Shown here piece after piece: positions 11,656 to 25,088 of a stretch of 64,000 nt of DNA. This stretch comes from Monoplex corrugatus (taxonomy: Eukaryota > Mollusca > Gastropoda > Littorinimorpha > Ranellidae). Both the position numbers and the translations under genes were made by a program. Under the pieces are notes generated by a model that searched no databases, was not told the DNA's origin, and was given only the letters and a program-made list of their open reading frames with translations. Every line of letters starts with the position of its first letter. Position 1 is the stretch's first letter. The stretch lies in assembly GCA_030674185.1 (NCBI GenBank), contig JAPXFY010000016.1, positions 50,665,250-50,729,249 of the forward strand, given 5' to 3'.

Positions 11656-11960
11656 GATGATTATCAAATGGATCTTTTCTGACAGTAAGACCACACAAAG
11701 TAAAAATTTGGGGAGCACAATATCTAATCTACATGAGACAAATACAGGAGCTCCACAAAGATATATCCTTTCACCAGTGCTTTTTACTCTCAACTGCTGT
11801 TTGTCTCAACTGACAAAACCAACTTTCTGATCATATTTGCTGATGTCACACATCACTCACCAGACTTCTGCCAAACAACAAGACACCGTACAGAGTGGTC
11901 TTGACAGAATTAGCAGACTGGGTGTGATAAACACTGATGGCTGTTTTGCTGGTTGTAGCG
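11655..11960 (+). mobile_element. Reverse transcriptase fragment, 3' half of the split LINE
   Basis: KTTQSKNLGSTISNLHETNT followed by GAPQRYILSPVLFTL (GxPQGxxLSPxLF motif). It resumes the RT interrupted at about 11030. Confidence 0.75.
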
Positions 11961-12336
11961 GTGGGGTGATACTTCTAAAATTCTGGATCAGTAGGAATAT
12001 GAAATTTTTTCCACCTTCTTTCCAAGAATTCAGGAACTCATGCTTTTCTGAGAAAACGTGGTTTCCCATGAAAATAGCTGATCCGAAAAGAATTTACATG
12101 CCTGATACAAAGACAATTCCCATACCTGATTACATGACAATGCATCTTGCCACAAAGCAGAGAGACTAATGCCACTTATGACATAAATCAATGGAATGCC
12201 CTGCCACATTTCGACTATTTTCAGATATAGATCCCCAGACTTTGACCTATTCCCCGTTTGAAAGAACCTAGATGACTTGAGAATGAAGTGGCCAAGTAGG
12301 TACAACAGATCGACTCTGGTTGCCAAGCAAAGGGCA
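11961..12336. other. Intronic stretch with no recognisable feature
   Basis: Short ORFs on both strands show no family resemblance; nothing supported. Confidence 0.4.
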
Positions 12337-12528
12337 ACAACCCTTTGACTCCCGCACCCTATCCACCAACTGCAAAAACTTAACCCTTTGACTCCTTCAC
12401 CCTATCCATCAGCATCCTGCAGGAAGCTGGTGAACAGGGTGAGGGAGTCAAAGGGTTAAGTGTTTGCTTTGTTAGCATGGTTGACAACGCTGGATGCTGG
12501 TGGAAGGGTGCGGGAGTCAAAGTGTTAA
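12337..12528 (+). mobile_element. TTAA foldback MITE, full-length copy
   Basis: Best copy of the family: outer TIRs CCCTTTGACTCCCGCACCCT and GGGTGCGGGAGTCAAAG, inner arms with a second TTAACCCTTTGACTCC/GGAGTCAAAGGGTTAA pair, hairpin tip at CCTGCAGG. About 190 bp. The left TTAA is mutated. Confidence 0.88.
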
Positions 12529-12719
12529 CGACCTTCCCAACAGATGGAAATTGTCATTCAGTAGGAGAGTTACACAGAAGTAATATAAAAGTTAACTGAT
12601 CATTATCTTATTTTTCACATTTTACAGACATATTCACACTTTTGTTGGATGAACTTCACACTTAGTCTTAGTGTTATTTTAGTACACACATTAAAATATA
12701 TTGCAGCATAGATTTTTCT

Positions 12720-12857
12720 TTAACCCTTTGACTCCCCGCTGTCCACTAACTGCCAAAACTTAACCCTTTGACTCCCTCAAAGGATTAAGTTTTTGCTTTG
12801 CTAGCATGATTGACAAGCAGGATGCTAGTGGACAGGGTGCAGGAGTCAAAGGGTTAA
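12720..12857 (+). mobile_element. TTAA foldback MITE, deletion of the central hairpin
   Basis: TTAA at both ends, both outer TIRs present, but the inner left arm runs straight into AAAGGATTAAG: the hairpin arms and tip are lost. Confidence 0.85.
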
Positions 12858-12874
12858 AAAATGAATTTTTGACA

Positions 12875-13273
12875 CATTTGATACAACACAATATTTCAAA
12901 GTCCACATGTCCAAGGACAGAAACTCACAAAATTCAATATTTCAAGGCCCTTATTTTCAGATAGCGCCACTTTTCAAATCCTAAACATCCAGTTATGGGA
13001 ACTGTTAGGATTCAACATTTCACAGCCCAAATATCACACAATGGAGCTACTGGAATATTTCCAAGCCAGTATCTCCAGCAAACAGGCAATGACATAATCA
13101 TTCATCTTCTCAAAGTTTAAACATCTAGTGATCGGAACTCATATGATTTTACATTTCAAAGCCCAAAACCAAATCTGATATTTCAAAGCCCTTAAATCCA
13201 GCAACATGAATCGACACAATTTTTCAAAGCCCATATGCCCAGCAACAGGAGATGATACGACATTTCAAAGCCC
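12875..13273. repeat. Degenerate tandem repeat, about 40-50 bp period
   Basis: Repeated TTTCAAAGCCC and CCAGCAACAGGA-like strings at irregular spacing. Very diverged. Confidence 0.6.
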
Positions 13274-13400
13274 TTAACCTTTTCACTCCCGCACCCTATC
13301 AACCAAACTGCAAAAATTTAACCCTTTGACTCCCTCATCTTATCCACCAGCTTCCTGCAGGAGGATGCAGGATGGTGGTATGCGGGAATCAAAGGGTTAA
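13274..13400 (+). mobile_element. TTAA foldback MITE, internally deleted copy
   Basis: TTAACCTTTTCACTCCCGCA at the left, GCGGGAATCAAAGGGTTAA at the right; the inner right arm is missing. Confidence 0.82.
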
Positions 13401-13747
13401 TTGTATATCCTGCTGATAGGGTGATGGTGGTCAAAATCAGAGATCTGGATTTGATCCTACCAGGGCACCTCCCACTTCATTCATTTTTAATCACTGTCTT
13501 TCACTTTTATTGAACTTTTTCATGATTACATCATATGTGTAGCAAGGACTAGCTGTAAGACAGGACCAGTGGGACTTAACACTACTATCCTCCGTAATAA
13601 AATGTTTGCATTTCTTGAAATTTGAAGAAAATATTCACAATGAAAACCCATCAACAAGAGGACATGCAGGCTATGCACGAATGCAACACTTGAACATGCG
13701 TTAAAGAAAACACAGCTAGGGATAAAAAAACAACACAAATACATGCA

Positions 13748-13748
<1 letters not shown>

Positions 13749-13794
<46 letters not shown>

Positions 13795-13987
13795 CACGCA
13801 CACACACATGCGTACATACAAACATACACACACACACACACATTATATATATATAATATAATACACACATGGAAAACACACACACACAATCACGTGCGCA
13901 CATACAACACACATCACACACACACATCAACTGCGCACACACACACACAAACACACACAACAACACAACAGCATCACACACACAACA

Positions 13988-14026
<39 letters not shown>

Positions 14027-14055
14027 ACACACACACCACCACACACACACACATG
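13749..14055. repeat. (CA)n microsatellite complex
   Basis: Several CA runs broken by short spacers. The long open frames seen here (His/Thr or Cys/Val) are artefacts of the dinucleotide. Confidence 0.92.
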
Positions 14056-14123
14056 CTACGAAAAAGAAGAACACAGGACATGATCAAGATAATGTGCTCT
14101 CCCTGGTAGGAAAAACCAACACA

Positions 14124-15037
14124 AGACAAAAACAAAAAATACCTGTACACCAGGGCTAAACTTAAGACAAAAACAAAAACCTACCTGTACATCAGGGCTA
14201 AACACAAGACAAAAACAAAAACCTACCTGTACATCAGGTCTAAACATAAGACAAAAACAAAAACTTATCTGTACATCAGGGCTAAACATAAGACAAAAAC
14301 AAACACTTATCTGTACATCAGGGCTAAACATAAGACAAAAACAAAAACTTATCTGTACATCAGGGCTAAACATAAGACAAAAACAAAAACCTACCTGTAC
14401 ATCAGGGCTAAACATAAGACAAAAACAAACACTTACCTGTACATCAGGGCTAAACATAAGACAAAAACAAAAACCTACCTGTACATCAGGGCTAAACATA
14501 AGACAAATACAAACTCTTACCTGTACACCAGGGCTAAACATAAGACAAAAACAAAAACCTACCTGTACATCAGGGCTAAACATAAGACAAAAACAAAAAC
14601 TTACCTGTACATCAGGGCTAAACATAAGACAAAAACAAAAACCTACCCGTACATCAGGGCTAAACATCAGACAAAAACAAAAACCTACCTGTACATCAGG
14701 GCTAAACATAAGACAAAAACAAAAACCTACCCGTACATCAGGGCTAAACATAAGACAAAAACAAAAACTTACCTGTACATCAGGGCTAAACATAAGACAA
14801 AAACAAAAACCTACCCGTACATCAGGGCTAAACATAAGACAAAAACAAAAACCTACCTGTACATCAGGACTAAACATAAGACAAAAACAAACACTTACCT
14901 GTACATCAGGGCTAAACACAAGACAAAAACAAAAACCTACCTGTACATGAGGGATAAACATAAGACAAAAACAAAAACCTATCTGTACATCAGGGCTAAA
15001 CATAAAACAAAAACAAAAACCTACCTGTACATCAGGG
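14124..15037 (-). repeat. 42-bp minisatellite reiterating the exon 13 splice donor, 22 units
   Basis: In gene orientation each unit is a pyrimidine-rich tract ending TTTAG, then CCCTGATGTACAG, then GTAGGT or GTAAGT. The last copy is the real exon 13 end. Twenty-two donor positions can be counted; 18 keep GT and four (about 14265, 14307, 14349, 14979) read AT. The unit is 42 bp, a multiple of three, and the frame stays open, encoding a 14-residue repeat VGFCFCLMFSPDVQ in frame with the downstream half of exon 13. Known: donor duplication can create alternative 5' splice sites. Inferred: the array grew by duplication across the exon-intron border. Confidence 0.92.
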
Positions 15038-15224
15038 ACATGTTTCTTCAAGAAGTCCTCAATGGCAGCTCTGTCCCAAACGGAGTGGGCTTCTCTCCCA
15101 GACATGCGATGGACTCAGATCTGGGTGGTTTCATGTCCAGGAACGCGCACAGCAGCTGGGCATAAGCCGGCATGTCAGTGACGCACAGACTGTCCCCTGA
15201 CCCGGGAATGTAGAAAGCCGATCC
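15025..15224 (-). CDS. Exon 13: COR-like core, with a 1-base frame problem
   Basis: A 200-nt exon, acceptor CTGTTGCAG|GGA and donor TACAG|GTAGGT. The 5' part reads GSAFYIPGSGDSLCVTDMPA then YAQLLCAFLDMKPPRSES in phase 0. The 3' part reads MSGREAHSVWDRAAIEDFL then KKHVPDVQ in the next frame. One extra base near 15104-15108 would make 67 continuous codons, so there is a 1-bp deletion, either an assembly error or a real lesion. The exon is hemmed in by two minisatellites: a 20-bp array ends about 16 bp before its acceptor, and a 42-bp array containing its own last 12 bases and donor starts at its 3' end. Confidence 0.7.
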
Positions 15225-15239
15225 CTGCAACAGACCCGT

Positions 15240-17385
15240 CACCTTGTACAAACTGTCACCACATTGTACAGACTGTCACCGCCCTGAACAAACTGTCACT
15301 ACCCTGTACAAAGTGTCACCACCTTGTACAAGCTGTCACTACCTTGTACGAATTGTCACTACCTTGTACAAATAGTCATCACCTTGTACAGACTGTCACC
15401 ACCTTGCACAAATTGTCACACCTTGTACAAATTGTTACCACCTTGTACAAACTGTTACCACCTTCTACAAACTGTCACCACCTTGTACGAATTGTCATCA
15501 CCTTGTACAGACTGTCACCACCTTGTACAAATTGTTACCACCTTGTACAAACTGTCACCACATTGTACAAATTGTCACCACCTTGTACAAATTGTCATCA
15601 CCTTGTATGAATTGTTACCACCTTGTACAAACTGTTACCATCTTCTACAAACTGTCACCACCGTGTACGAATTGTCACCATCTTGTACAAATTGTCACCA
15701 CCTTGTACGAATTGTCACCACCTTGTACAAAATGTCACCACCTTGTACAAAATGTCACCACCTTGCAAAAACTGTCACCACCTTGTACAAACTGTCACCA
15801 CCTTGTACAAACTGTCACCACCTTGTACAAATTGAACTACCTTGTACGAATTGACACCACCTTGTACAAATTGTTACCAGCTTATACAAATTGTCACCAC
15901 CTTGTATGAATTGTCACCACCTTGTACAAACTGCCACCATTTTGCACAAAATGTCACCACCTTGTAGAGACTGTCACCACCTTGTAAAAATTGTCACCAC
16001 CTTGTACAAACTGTCACTATCTTGTACAAACTGTCACCATCTTGTACAAACTGTCACTACCTTGTACAAATTGAGACCATGTTGTACAAACTGTCACCAC
16101 CTTGTACAAACTGTCACCACCTTGTACAACTTGTCACCACCTTGTACAACTTGTCACCACAATTTGTTCATGGTGGTGACAGTTTGTACAAGGTGACGAC
16201 AATTTGTACAAGGTAGTGACAATTCATACAAGGTGGTGACAGTTCGTACAAGGTGGTGACAATTTGCACAAGGTGATGACAATTCGTACAAGGTAGTGAC
16301 AGTTTGTACAAGGTGATGACAATTCGTACAAGGTGATGACAATTTGTACAAGGTAGTGACAATTCATACAAGGTAGTGACAGTTCGTACAAGGTGGTGAC
16401 AATTTGCACAAGGTGATGACAATTCGTACAAGGTGGGTTACAGTTTGTACAACTTGTCACTACCTTGTACAAACTGTAACCACCTTGCACAAACTGTCAC
16501 TACCTTATACAAATTGTCATCACCTTGTACGAACTGTCATCACCTTGTGCAAATTGTCACCACCTTGTACGAACTGTCACACCTTGTACAAATTGTCATC
16601 ACCTTGTACGAATTGTCATTACCTTGTACGAACTGTCACCACCTTGTACGAACTGCCACTACCTTGTACAAATTGTCATCACCTTGTATGAATTGTCACC
16701 ACCTTGTACAAACTGTCACCACCTTGTATGAATTGTCACGACCTTGTACAAATTGTCATCACCTTGTACGAATTGTCATCACCTTGTACAAACTGTCACC
16801 ACCTTGTACGAATTGTCATCACCTTGTGCAAATTGTCACCACCTTGTACGAACTGTCACCACCTTGTGTGAATTGTCACTACCTTGTACAAATTGTCGTC
16901 ACCTTGTACAAACTGTCACCACCTTGAACAAATTGTTACCAACTTGTATGAATTGTCACCATCTTGTACAAACTGTCACCACCTTGTACGAACTGTCATC
17001 ACCTTGTACGAATTGTCACACCTTGTACAAACTGTTGCCACCTTGTACCAACTGTCACCGCCCTGTACCAACTGTAACCACATTGTACAATCTGTCACCA
17101 GCTTGTATGAATTGTCACCACCTTGTACAATCTGTCACCACCTTGTACAAACTGTCACCACCTTGTACAAACTGTCACCACCTTGTACAAATTGTCACCA
17201 CCTTGTACAAACTGTTACCACCTTGTACAAATTGCCACAACCTTGTACAAATTGTCACAACTTTGTACAAACTGTCACCATCTTGTAAAACTGTCACCAC
17301 CTTGTACAAACTGCCACCAACTTGTACAAACTGTCACCACCTTGTACAAATTGTCACCACCTTGCACAAATTGTCATCATCATAA
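15240..17385. repeat. 20-bp minisatellite, about 107 units, with an inverted central block
   Basis: Unit TTGTACAAACTGTCACCACC. Units read in this direction at 15240-16158 and 16437-17385, but 16159-16436 is reverse-complemented. The array ends about 16 bp before the exon 13 acceptor. Because 20 is not a multiple of three, every frame cycles through a 20-residue Tyr/Cys/His-rich repeat; these are not genes. Confidence 0.93.
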
Positions 17386-17424
17386 TCACAGTCATTTCTC
17401 TTGATTAAATGGTGGAATAATACC

Positions 17425-17545
17425 ATCTTCACATGGCTGAAGTCAGAAAGAGTGGGAGATGTGCTTGCAGCGACAGGGGATAGATTTGTGTGGAGGGCCT
17501 TGATCGCCAATGCCATGCAACGGGGCATATGATAGTGATACATTT
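17425..17545 (+). mobile_element. RTE-like LINE 3' tail fragment
   Basis: GAGTGGGAGATGTGCTTGCAG to CAACGGGGCATATGATAG: same 3' end as at 11401-11655, but without an expanded ATG tail. Confidence 0.75.
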
Positions 17546-18130
17546 TCCATCCAAACGTTCTGGGAGTTGCTGTGGAGAACTGATGCTGTAGCTTGCCAGG
17601 AAGTTTGGTGTTGAGTCATACTGCAGACACAAAGTATCTGCAATGCTATCTACCCAGCGTTTATGTGGTCTACCTCTGGCTCTAAAGCCTGAGCGTCTGA
17701 TGCTCTAAAGCTCAAAAGGCTGGCTGGTCGACTGGCGGACCCAGTAGCTCAGTTGGTTTGAACATCGGATTCACATGCTAATGGTTGTAAGTTTGAATCC
17801 TAGGGTGTGCTACATTAAAACTGGCCTCCTCACTGTCCCATCTTAACATCGCTGTCGTTCTGGTGGTGTCAGTGTAGGATCAGATAAGTCCCCCCTTCCC
17901 CCACTTCCCTGGGAGGGTCATCACCGTCAGCCATATCACCTGAGGTGGATGTCGACATAAAAACTGAACCAAATCGAACCAAATCAAACCAAACAACAAC
18001 AAAAAGAACTGGCATCCTGGTCAGGTGGCCAAACCACTTGATCCAATGTTGCGTGATGGTTGACAGGTGTCGTTCGAAGCATCCCTCAGATCTTTATGTT
18101 TTTTTATTATGTCTCTGCCCACCTTGCCTG
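17545..18130 (-). mobile_element. LINE fragment interrupted by SINE-B
   Basis: Minus-strand frames give ARGRPHKRWVDSIADTL on the left side and HWIKWFGHLTRMP on the right, adjacent parts of a LINE C-terminal region, separated by the 271-bp SINE-B. Confidence 0.65.
17737..18007 (+). mobile_element. SINE-B (tRNA-derived), complete, with target duplication
   Basis: Head with box A TAGCTCAGTTGG and box B GTTTGAATCC; body with CTGTCGTTCTGGTGGTGTCA and GTGTAGGATCAGATAAGTCC; A-rich AACAACAACAAAAAG tail. Flanked by ACTGGC at 17731-17736 and 18008-18013. Confidence 0.85.
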
Positions 18131-18324
18131 CTGCTCTTCTGAGACAGCTATCTGACAGGTCTTATCTTCCTCTCAAGTGTTTTGTTTAATGACCAGGCAC
18201 TGTTGGTACAAAGACTGTATTGATATGCCTGACTTTTGTTTTCATAGGGATACTTGTTGCTTTCTTGTTTTTTGTTTCTTTGGTGTGGTGAACACTGATA
18301 ATTCACAGCATTTGCCTTTTGAAC

Positions 18325-18480
18325 TCTCAGTTTGTTGTACAGATGCAAAATGTGGACAGTCAATACACAAAGTCAGAACATGACTGAGGCAGCTGAAATG
18401 TGGTTTCTAAGAAGAACATTAAGAGCTCCACTGACAGCAAAGAAAACAGAAAAACAGTCTTGATGGAGGTAAACACAAAA
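18325..18480 (+). mobile_element. RTE-like LINE fragment
   Basis: Frame gives EAAEMWFLRRTLRAPLTAKK, the conserved EMWFLRRMLRVPWTAKK-type segment. Confidence 0.75.
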
Positions 18481-19178
18481 GGAAAATGCCAAGCGCTCAA
18501 GTTCTCGATGTGACAATGATCTGCTTTCTAATGACATCATTGCAGCAACAATATGAAGATGAAGGAAGCAAGGCCTTAATTTAAAATGAGCCGCTCTTCA
18601 ACTGGCATGTCGTTATATTAACCCTTTCGCTGCTATGCCCTTTTTTAGCTCCGAGAACACTATTTGCCAGGCCATTTTACATCACAGAGGGTAATAATTA
18701 AAAAAAAATTCTGACACAAAAACTACTCAATAAAACTCCTTAAAACCTACACTTTTCTGAAAGGTAATTGAATCCTCTATACACTGATCACAATTACACA
18801 TCCATTCAACAGGACAGCTGAAAGTTTATGTCCAATGAAACAGGATTTATTCTTTTTTACACTATTCTAGACATGATATCATATAAATATAAAAAAAAAA
18901 GGGAAAAACAGTGAATAATAAAACTGAATTATTGTCAGAAAGCAAAAGAATGATAATGAAAAATGTATTTCCTTACCTTCTGTCCAAGAAGAATTTTCAC
19001 AATCATTAAATACATGTTCATACCTACACACACACACTTTGCGACTCGAAAGAGTTTTCAGTGTCACTGTTGTTGTTTTTTTTCTTTTTCTGTTTTTTTT
19101 ACAAATTTTGCAATAGCACAACACACACACACACACACAGATGAAAAATACATACACACACTGTGTCTACATAGGGCA

Positions 19179-19450
<272 letters not shown>

Positions 19451-19639
19451 CCCCTGTGAACTGTGGAATATCTGGCTGGGTGTTGTTGGGTGGCACAAGG
19501 GGCTGGTCTAATACTGCACCTCTCCCTCTCCCCTCTCTGCTGAGAAGCTCCCTGTCCCCTGCCTCTGGTCTCACAGTCTCTGGTACCACCTGTGGATATA
19601 AAAAAAAATCAGGTTCACATCCTTGTGCTTGGAAACAAC

Positions 19640-19666
19640 ATACACACTCACACACACACACATACT

Positions 19667-19733
<67 letters not shown>

Positions 19734-19819
19734 CTCTCTCTCTCTCTTTCTCTCTCACACACACAACTGCATTGACACATGCACCACTGCAACACTAGTT
19801 CTCACTCAGTCTTGTTTCA

Positions 19820-19857
<38 letters not shown>

Positions 19858-19889
19858 ACACAACCATATACACACACATACACACACAG

Positions 19890-19952
<63 letters not shown>

Positions 19953-19960
19953 TACAGTGA
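19640..19960. repeat. (CA)n and (CT)n microsatellites
   Basis: CA runs at about 19670-19730, 19823-19850 and 19895-19950, and a CT run at about 19731-19755; all inside the piggyBac element. Confidence 0.92.
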
Positions 19961-21081
19961 TGACACAAACACACTCAGTGCCACGCCCACACGCCCATTC
20001 AGCAAAGTCTTCTCTTTTGCAGTCACTGCTCCGTGATAACACTCCATTTATCAACACACTGACACAAGACAATAACAATGGGTCATACCTATACTTCTGC
20101 CAACGCCCTGCCCTCGTGGGAAGACGCGGGCTGGCTTGACCACGAGCAAGCTGCTCCACCGTGTCAGTTCCGGTGTAAGCTGTAGCAGACGACGCTTGTA
20201 CTCTGTCCAGTTTCACTCTCCCCCGTCTGAGCATTGTTCTCCTGACTGGCCTTCACCTCTCTGCCCTGTGGCAAGCTCACCATAAAGGATGTCTTCAAAA
20301 TCTGGGTCAGTTACAGCCTCCAATTCGGCTCTCTCTCCTCTTGCTGGACTATTCTAGTAATTGCGATGTTGACACACCCCCTCCGCTCCTCTGGAAAGTT
20401 GGTTTGACTCCAGCGAGCCATTTGACATAGCAGTTTCATCATAACGACTAAATTCGTCGTCCTCTATCAATTGTAGAACTTTCTTATCATCAGTGGTAAC
20501 AAAGTCACTGTAATCTTTTGCTGTTCGCTTTCGTTTCACCCGCTTCGGCCAGGTTGAGTTTCTTCGTCCGCCATGATGATCAGTGAGCTCGAAAGTTGCA
20601 GGGGGTGGTTTAGGAAACAGCCCAGACTGACCCCTTTTAATCTCATTGGATCCTTCGCTTTATAAATATTAATAGCAGACACACTAAGCTTTGTGACTGG
20701 AGTGAATTGGGAACCCCTGGTCTTAAAATAGAGCTTGGAAAAGTCTTACTATGATGCACACGGAATATCCCGTGATGGGGCCATCTTAGATAGGCCGGAA
20801 CTTCACGGGATATCCTGTGATGGGGCGGTCTAGTGGTTAACTTTGTTATACTACCCCATCCTGTCCTGCATTAGTGCGTTCTTGTAGGAGGTTGAATATG
20901 GATGTTATTGAGAGTGTGTGCATGATGTTGATGGGTGAAAATGGTGAATGGACGTGACATGTACATTTTGTCTATTTATATACTGTAGAATTGTAATCAC
21001 CCAAAGGACAGTTAGGCGCACTATAGTAGTAGTAGTAGGCCTCCTTCGGTCATGACTGACCATGGACAAAGTACATCCATT

Positions 21082-21884
21082 CTAAAATCTAGATGGGCTG
21101 TCTGCTTGGTCCAAGCAGCGTCGCCTGTGACTGTACAGACCAATGCGAGAGAGGCAGTCTCTGTCGCAGCGGTCGCATGTGTATGCTGATGCTGGTCTGT
21201 TGGCTGTCATCTCTTTTCTGCGAACTCGCTTTTCTGCTGCAGCAGTTGACAGTTTGTCCTCACCAATCCGCAGCTGTTTCTTGAGAGTAGTTCTCCAGCT
21301 GTTGCGGTCGTCTGCGAGGTCCTCCCAGGACTCAGTGTTGATCTCAAGCGCCTTCATGTCACGCTTGCAAACATCTTTGTATCTCAGCTGTAGGCGGCCA
21401 ATGTTTCTCTGCCCTGTGGCAAGCTCACCATAAAGGATGTCTTTTGGGATGCGACCATCTTCCATGCGGCGAACGTGGCCCAACCAGCGCAGCCGACGCT
21501 GTCTCAGCATGGTATGCATGGTTGGGAGGCCAGCGCAGGTCAGGAATTCGGTGTTGGTCACCTTGTCTTGCCAGGAAATGCCAAGTATGCGCCGTAGGCT
21601 TCTCAGGTGGAAGTATTGAGCCTTTTCTCCTGATGAGCATGCGTGGTCCACGCCTCGCTGCCATACAGCAAGGTGCTGAGGACACAGGCGTTGTATACAG
21701 CCATCTTTGTCTTTGTGGTCAGCTTGGGATTTGTCCACACCCTTTGTGTGAGGCGGGCTAGTGTTGTGGCTGCCTTCCCGATCCTCTTGTCGACCTCTGT
21801 GTCAAGTGAGAGGTTATCGGTGATGGTGGACCCAAGATATGTGAATTGATGGATGGCTTCAAGCTCGTAGTCATCAATGGTGAT
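21082..21884 (-). pseudogene. LINE ORF: thumb and C-terminal zinc-finger-like domain
   Basis: Resumes with ITIDDYELEAIHQFTYLGST, then in a second frame LRSLRRILGISWQDKVTNT, RRLRWLGHVRRMEDGRIPK and the C2H2-like CDRCDRDCLSRIGLYSHRRR. A frameshift near 21610-21690 separates the two. Confidence 0.88.
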
Positions 21885-24059
<2,175 letters not shown>

Positions 24060-24063
24060 TGAT

Positions 24064-24459
24064 GGCTGGTGGAGATGGCGTGTCTTGGCCCAGGACGTTT
24101 GTCTTCTTGAGACTGATGGTCAGACCAAAATCTTTGCAGGCCTGGAAGAAGCGGTCCATTAGTGACTGCAAGTCCCGCTGAGTATGGGTCACAACTGCGG
24201 CATCGTCGGCAAATAGCATGTCTCTGATGAGGGCTTCACGGACCTTTGTCCTTGCTCTGAGGCGGGCGAGGTTGAAGAGCCTGCCATCTGATCTTGTCCG
24301 CAGGTGGATCCCTTCTTGCGCTGTGCTGAACGCATGCCTCAGGAGGAGAGCGAAGAAGATTCCAAAGAGGGTTGGGGCCAGGACGCAGCCTTGTTTCACA
24401 CCGCTGCGTACGTCGAAGGGCTTGGAGAGGTTTCCGTTGAACTGCACCATCCCTTTCAT
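24064..24459 (-). pseudogene. LINE ORF: reverse transcriptase palm with FADD
   Basis: GVKQGCVLAPTLFGIFF and MLFADDAAVVTHTQRD carry the catalytic FADD box; then FGLTISLKKTNVLGQDT. The frame is cut at 24063 by the inserted element and resumes at 21884. Confidence 0.9.
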
Positions 24460-24479
24460 GTTTGAGTGGAAGGACTCAA

Positions 24480-25076
24480 TTAAGCTGTGCAGTTTGGGGG
24501 GGGGCAGCCGATTTTTCGGAGAGCCCTGAAAAGGCCATCTCTGCTGACTAGGTCAAAGGCCTTGGTGAGGTCAATGAATGCCACATACAGGGGCATCCGC
24601 TGCTCTCTGCACTTCTCCTGGATTTGGTGAAGGGAGAAGACCATGTCTACCGTGGATCTCTCTGCTCGAAAACCACACTGTGATTCCGGGTAGACGCGTT
24701 CAGCCAGTTTCTGCAGGCGGATTAGGAGGACCCGAGCATAGACTTTGCCAACAATGCTGAGGAGCAAGATACCTCTGTAGTTGTTGCAGTCGCTCCTTTC
24801 GCCCTTGTTTTTGTACAGGGTGACGATCTTGACGTCCCTCATGTCCTGTGGTACAGCTCCCTCATTCCAACACTGACAGAGAACTGCGTGCAAAGAGTGC
24901 AGAAGAGAAGTCTTGCAGTGCTTGATGAGGTCTGGGGGAATTCCGTCGTTGCCAGGTGCCTTCCCTGATGCCAGGCTATCAATGGCCTTGCTGAGTTCGT
25001 CCGCAGTTGGCTCTGCGTCAAGTTCTTCCATTACCGGCATGCACTTGATGGCATCGAGGGCTAAGGGGGACACCAT
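24480..25076 (-). pseudogene. LINE ORF: reverse transcriptase N-terminal part
   Basis: Contains SGKAPGNDGIPPDLIKHC, YKNKGERSDCNNYRGILLL, FRAERSTVDMVFSL and VAFIDLTKAFDLVSRDG, the finger and palm motifs with the first catalytic aspartate. It is in frame with the endonuclease ORF upstream and breaks at the poly-G run near 24500. Confidence 0.9.
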
Positions 25077-25088
25077 GTTCTGTGTGGA

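Noticed and set aside
15324..17404. Many long Tyr/Cys/His-rich open frames on both strands
   Set aside because: Products of the 20-bp minisatellite; all frames are open because the unit lacks stops. No splice or start context.
18879..19157. Minus-strand frame rich in Phe and Cys
   Set aside because: Low-complexity sequence of the piggyBac element's terminal region; no transposase motif.
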